9,458 nucleotides of DNA from Solirubrobacteraceae bacterium. GTDB lineage: Bacteria; Actinomycetota; Thermoleophilia; Solirubrobacterales; Solirubrobacteraceae. The stretch lies in assembly GCA_030043235.1 (NCBI GenBank), contig JASHYF010000069.1, positions 1-9,458 on the forward strand, given 5' to 3'. Made by a program: the position numbers and the translations under genes. The notes beneath the pieces were generated by a model. The model saw only the letters and a list, made by a program, of their open reading frames with translations, had not been told where the DNA came from and did not search any database. This document shows, in pieces, positions 7,099 through 9,458 of the stretch; within the stretch, counting starts at the first letter, position 1, and each line of letters begins with the position of its first letter.

Positions 7099-7780
7099 GA
7101 CCATTCTCCTTACGTGCCTCGTCTCGCGGAGATCCGGCCGCGTCTCCCGCGATGTGGACGACGGGCACGTCCAGCTCGCTGCGCAGGCGCTCGAGCTCCC
7201 GGCGCTCCTGCCAGGTGAGGTGCTCCGGCGGGTGGGTCACGACGATCACCTCGTCGGCGCCGAAGTCGCGCAGCTCGTCCTCGATCGCGATCGTCGCGCT
7301 TGGGTCGCCGACCTCGCCGCGCGCCGCGATCCCCTGCTCGCGCGCCCATTGCAGGGAGCGCTCGAGCCGCACGCGAGCGTCCTGCAGCTCGCGGTCGATG
7401 TCCGACACGCCCTGGTGGACGCGTGAGGCGAGCACCGGAGCAAGGACGTCGAGCGCGACGCGCCCGCCGGCCTCTCCGAGAATCCGCTCGCGCAGCTCCC
7501 GCCCGAACAGCGCCTCGTTTGCGACCACCAGCACGTGGCGCTCGCCGGGCGCTGCGCCGTGAGGGTGCTCGCCGTGCGCGGCGCTGCGCAGGGGCTCGGG
7601 GCGGTCCGGGTCGGCCGCTCGCAGGTAGGCGACCACGGCGAGGATGAGGAAGAACGCGAAGACGGCGACACCGGCGAGCGTCTCGGTCAGCCATCCGATC
7701 AGAACCGCCACGCCGACCACGAGCGCAGCCGCGATCGCCAGCCGGAATGCCTCTGACTCTGATCTGATCGGCGTGCGCAT
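7088..7780 (-). CDS. Two-helix membrane protein with a universal-stress-protein-like domain
   Basis: About 230 residues from ATG 7780. A short basic N-terminus (MRTPIRSESEAFR) is followed by two hydrophobic helices, residues about 14-31 and 34-53, joined by a tight WLTET turn. Both ends should face the cytoplasm. A linker (about 55-80) leads to an alpha/beta domain (about 80-212): strand ERHVLVVANEAL, helix, VALDVLAPVL, a long charged helix, GEVGDPSATIAIEDEL, DEVIVVTHPP, and VPVVHIAG at the end. This order resembles the USP fold. I do not see the G-x2-G-x9-G(S/T) nucleotide motif of ATP-binding USPs. The tail is charged. An in-frame start exists upstream at 7987, but that extra stretch reads through repeat and hairpin DNA and is not protein-like; ATG 7819 is also possible and has no Shine-Dalgarno sequence. 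First gene of the operon; its end overlaps the deacylase start by 11 bases. Function unknown; a stress-linked sensor or scaffold is a guess. Confidence 0.78.
   Translation of the reverse strand: MRTPIRSESEAFRLAIAAALVVGVAVLIGWLTETLAGVAVFAFFLILAVVAYLRAADPDRPEPLRSAAHGEHPHGAAPGERHVLVVANEALFGRELRERILGEAGGRVALDVLAPVLASRVHQGVSDIDRELQDARVRLERSLQWAREQGIAARGEVGDPSATIAIEDELRDFGADEVIVVTHPPEHLTWQERRELERLRSELDVPVVHIAGDAAGSPRDEARKENGHVE
7106..7111 (-). promoter_or_regulatory. Strong ribosome binding site for the deacylase gene
   Basis: On the minus strand AAGGAG ends 7 bases before ATG 7098 but only 1 base before ATG 7104, which decides the start. It lies inside the 3' end of the upstream USP-like gene and is the best Shine-Dalgarno sequence I found in the window. 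Confidence 0.7.
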
Positions 7781-7862
7781 CGTGCCCACCACGCTACGCT
7801 CCGCCGCTAGCCGCGTCATTGGGGGAAACCACGGGTCTGACCGCGGGCTTTCACGCCTTTGG

Positions 7863-7908
7863 CCGACCTTGCCGACCTGGAAAGACCGACCTGGCCGACC
7901 TGGAAAGA
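7863..7908. repeat. 23-bp tandem repeat, two copies, each with two CCGACCT units
   Basis: Copy 1 is 7863-7885 and copy 2 is 7886-7908; they differ at one base (T or G at the eighth position). Each copy contains two 9-base units of the form CCGACCT(T/G)G, starting at 7863, 7872, 7886 and 7895, followed by AAAGA. The regular 9/14-base phasing could reflect protein-binding sites upstream of the USP-like operon, or a piece of a dispersed genomic repeat. Confidence 0.8.
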
Positions 7909-7911
7909 AAG

Positions 7912-7998
7912 AGAGAGCGTGAGCGCCGTTTCGGCAACGCGGCTCCTGACCGCTGGCCGGTTTGGCGGTCGTTCCTCGTCGGAACACTCACGCTCTCT
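7912..7998. repeat. 12-bp perfect inverted repeat enclosing three hairpins (cloverleaf-like fold)
   Basis: AGAGAGCGTGAG (7912-7923) is the exact reverse complement of CTCACGCTCTCT (7987-7998). The 63 bases between hold three local stems: GCCG-TTT-CGGC (7925-7935), GACCGC...GCGGTC (7948-7970, 11-base loop) and GTTCC-TCGTC-GGAAC (7971-7985). Together they predict a compact multibranch structure. It is not a tRNA: no 7-base anticodon loop or 7-bp acceptor stem is present. It may be a structured RNA, a folded DNA element of a small mobile repeat, or a regulatory leader. The strand of action is unknown. Confidence 0.6.
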
Positions 7999-8045
7999 TG
8001 AGAACCATCCTGACGAGTCGCCGGGCGGCCGTCTTCGGGGAGAAC

Positions 8046-8064
8046 CCCGCAACCGCGCTGCGGG
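8046..8064. other. Hairpin upstream of the Lon-like gene promoter
   Basis: CCCGCA (8046-8051) pairs with TGCGGG (8059-8064) around a 7-base loop. It abuts the -35-like TTAACC, so it could be an operator-like dyad. It has no T-run. Confidence 0.3.
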
Positions 8065-8092
8065 TTAACCACATCGGCGCCACTGCTAGCTT
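8065..8092 (+). promoter_or_regulatory. Possible promoter of the Lon-like gene
   Basis: TTAACC (8065-8070) and TAGCTT (8087-8092), preceded by TGC, resemble -35 and extended -10 boxes with a 16-base spacer. Transcription would then start near 8099-8101, leaving an almost absent leader. Confidence 0.35.
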
Positions 8093-8100
8093 CACCGGCG

Positions 8101-8127
8101 ATGACCCTCGTCAGGCTATGTCCGTGA
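8101..8127 (+). CDS. Possible 8-codon leader ORF (MTLVRLCP)
   Basis: ATG 8101 opens a frame of eight codons that stops at TGA 8125-8127. That stop overlaps GTG 8124, an in-frame alternative start of the Lon-like gene, in a GTGA unit. ATG 8101 would lie at or next to the predicted transcription start. The frame is very short, so this could easily be chance. Confidence 0.15.
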   Translation: MTLVRLCP

Positions 8128-9458
8128 GCGCACGGGAGCAGCTGCGACTCCCCGCGGAGAGCCTGCGTCGCCGCTGTGATCCGGAGACGCTCGCCTTCGA
8201 GACGACGGCGGAGGTCGAGCCCTCAGACGGCGCGGCCGGCCAGCAGCGGGCACTGCGCGCGATCGACTTCGCGGTACAGGTGTCGCAGCTCGGCTACAAC
8301 GTGTTTGCCACCGGACCGGCGGGGACCGGCAAGCGCGAGACGATCGAGACGCGGCTGCGCGAGCACGCGAGCGCCCAGCCGGCGCCCGAGGACGTCGTGT
8401 TCCTGTTCAACTTCGCGGAGCCGGGCAGGCCGTTGTGCGTGACGCTCGCGCCCGGCCAGGGCCGGCGGCTGGCGCGGACGATGGCGGCCTTCGTCACTCA
8501 GGCGGCCAGGGAGATACCCAACGCCTTCGAGAGCGAGAGCTATCGCCGGCGACGCTCGGAGGTGACCGAGCCGTTCGAGCACGAACGCGAGGAGATCCTC
8601 GAGCAGGTGCGCTCGTTCGCGCGCTCGCGCGGGCTGGACCTCGAGGTCACGCCGGCCGGCGTGGTGTCGATACCGCTCGTGCACGGCCGTCCGGTGACGC
8701 CGCACGACTTCCAGCAATTGCCGGAGGAGACCCGAAGGCAGCTGAACGCCGCCGGCCGCGAGGTCGAGCAGCGCATGAACAGCGTCGTGCCCGCGCTTCG
8801 GGAGATCGAGTCGCGCACGCGCGAGCACGTGCGCGCACTCGACCGCGAAGTGGTGCTGTTCGCGGTCGGGCATCTGATCGACGAGGTCAAGCGCGGGCAC
8901 GCAGACTCGCAGACGCTCGGCTCGTGGCTGGAGCTCGCGCGCGAGGACGTGGTCGAGAACTACGGTGGCTTCCTGGCGGACGCCGAGCCGGCGCAGATGG
9001 AGATGCCGATGCGCGCGATGCTGGGGCGCGGCATGGAGGCGTTTCGCGCGCGCTACGAAGTCAACGCGTTCGTCGCCAGCGAGCAGGACGGCGCACCGGT
9101 GATCGTGGAGCGCAACCCCACATTCTCGCGATTGTTCGGGCGTATCGAGTACGAGACGACACTTGGCGCGGTGGTCACCGACCACCGCCATATCAAGCCC
9201 GGCTCGATCCACGCCGCCAGCGGCGGCTACATGATCCTGCGCGCCGAGGACGCGCTGCGCCAGCCGTTCGTGTGGGAAAGGCTCAAGGAGATCCTGCGCA
9301 CCGGCCGAGCGCGAGTCGAGAACCTCGGCGAGCAGTTCACGCTCTTCCCGACGGCGACGCTCACGCCCGATCCGGTGCCGGTCGACGTCAAGATCGTCCT
9401 CACCGGCTCGGTCGAGCTGTACGAGCTGATGCACGCGCTCGACGAGGACGTCGCCGAG
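8118..9458 (+). CDS. LonC-like ATP-dependent protease (AAA_32 family), N-terminal part, 3' end outside window
   Basis: 447 codons are open to the last base, so the gene runs off the right edge. The start LPAESLRRRCDPETLAFETT and the following QQRALRAIDFAVQ are typical of the AAA_32 / YcbZ-type Lon relatives. The Walker A motif GPAGTGK occupies residues 66-72. A long helical, charged insertion (about 130-300) precedes NPTFSRLFGRIEYET and HIKPGSIHAASGGYMILRAE, segments I recognise from this family, which leads into the second part of the ATPase. The Ser-Lys protease domain would lie beyond the window and cannot be confirmed. These cytoplasmic proteases are linked to protein quality control; their targets are mostly unknown. 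ATG 8118 has only a poor Shine-Dalgarno match (AGG two bases away); GTG 8124 has AGG at 8-base spacing and is an equal candidate. The gene is divergent from the USP-like operon. Confidence 0.9.
   Translation, partial: MSVSAREQLRLPAESLRRRCDPETLAFETTAEVEPSDGAAGQQRALRAIDFAVQVSQLGYNVFATGPAGTGKRETIETRLREHASAQPAPEDVVFLFNFAEPGRPLCVTLAPGQGRRLARTMAAFVTQAAREIPNAFESESYRRRRSEVTEPFEHEREEILEQVRSFARSRGLDLEVTPAGVVSIPLVHGRPVTPHDFQQLPEETRRQLNAAGREVEQRMNSVVPALREIESRTREHVRALDREVVLFAVGHLIDEVKRGHADSQTLGSWLELAREDVVENYGGFLADAEPAQMEMPMRAMLGRGMEAFRARYEVNAFVASEQDGAPVIVERNPTFSRLFGRIEYETTLGAVVTDHRHIKPGSIHAASGGYMILRAEDALRQPFVWERLKEILRTGRARVENLGEQFTLFPTATLTPDPVPVDVKIVLTGSVELYELMHALDEDVAE

Larger units (their letters stand above)
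7781..8117. other. Divergent gene-free region with repeats, hairpins and a possible promoter
   Basis: About 340 bases between the minus-strand operon and the Lon-like gene. Short open frames here are not protein-like. The stretch holds a 23-bp tandem repeat, a purine run (7902-7917), a 12-bp inverted repeat enclosing three small hairpins, another hairpin at 8046-8064, and a promoter-like pair of boxes for the Lon-like gene. The promoter of the minus-strand operon should also lie here, but I could not place it convincingly. Confidence 0.75.

Noticed and set aside
7781..7987. N-terminal extension of the USP-like protein from ATG 7987
   Set aside because: The extra stretch translates the tandem repeat and part of the inverted-repeat element, has stop-free but non-protein-like composition, and places transmembrane helices far from the start.
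7912..7998. tRNA gene
   Set aside because: The fold is cloverleaf-like, but stem lengths (12, 4, 6, 5) and loop lengths (3, 11, 5) do not match a tRNA, and no T-loop consensus is seen on either strand.
7863..7998. CRISPR array
   Set aside because: Only two direct repeats with no spacers between them, followed by an inverted repeat; no cas genes nearby.
8223..9434. A 403-codon open frame on the minus strand
   Set aside because: It is antisense to the LonC-like gene, which shows a Walker A motif and family segments on the plus strand.

Overview
The window is a gene-dense, very GC-rich piece of bacterial chromosome. Codons end almost always in G or C, reading frames abut or overlap, and GTG is used as a start. 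The gene content (GH65 phosphorylase-type enzyme, actinobacterial-type glycogen-debranching-like hydrolase, phosphoribosyltransferase fused to a dienelactone-hydrolase-like domain, erythromycin-esterase family protein, LonC-like protease) suits an actinomycete, most likely of the Thermoleophilia/Solirubrobacterales type. That placement is inferred from protein style, not from a marker gene.

Layout. (1) Positions 2-1183, plus strand: the C-terminal half of a GH65 family glycoside phosphorylase/hydrolase, cut by the left edge. (2) 1251-2756, plus: a two-domain phosphoribosyltransferase / alpha-beta-hydrolase fusion whose conserved catalytic positions are changed in both domains. (3) 2862-5183, plus: a large (alpha/alpha)6-barrel hydrolase with a glycogen-debranching N-terminal domain. 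Two GC-rich hairpins separate it from gene 2. (4) 5234-7780, minus: three overlapping genes read right to left. They are a two-helix membrane protein with a universal-stress-protein-like domain, a YbaK/EbsC-type aminoacyl-tRNA deacylase, and an erythromycin-esterase family hydrolase. (5) 7781-8117: a gene-free divergent region holding a 23-bp tandem repeat, a 12-bp inverted repeat enclosing three further hairpins, and a possible promoter. (6) 8118 to the right edge, plus: the N-terminal part of an AAA_32 / LonC-like protease.

How it fits together (inference). The plus-strand genes look like alpha-glucan or disaccharide turnover. The minus-strand operon and the Lon-like gene look like stress and quality-control functions. 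Phosphoribosyltransferase, erythromycin-esterase and USP domains also cluster in the mycobacterial dormancy region (Rv2028c-Rv2030c), so a stress/dormancy island that mobilises storage sugar is plausible. The best leads are the apparently catalytically dead fusion protein, the membrane-anchored USP-like operon, and the unexplained repeat/hairpin element at 7863-7998.
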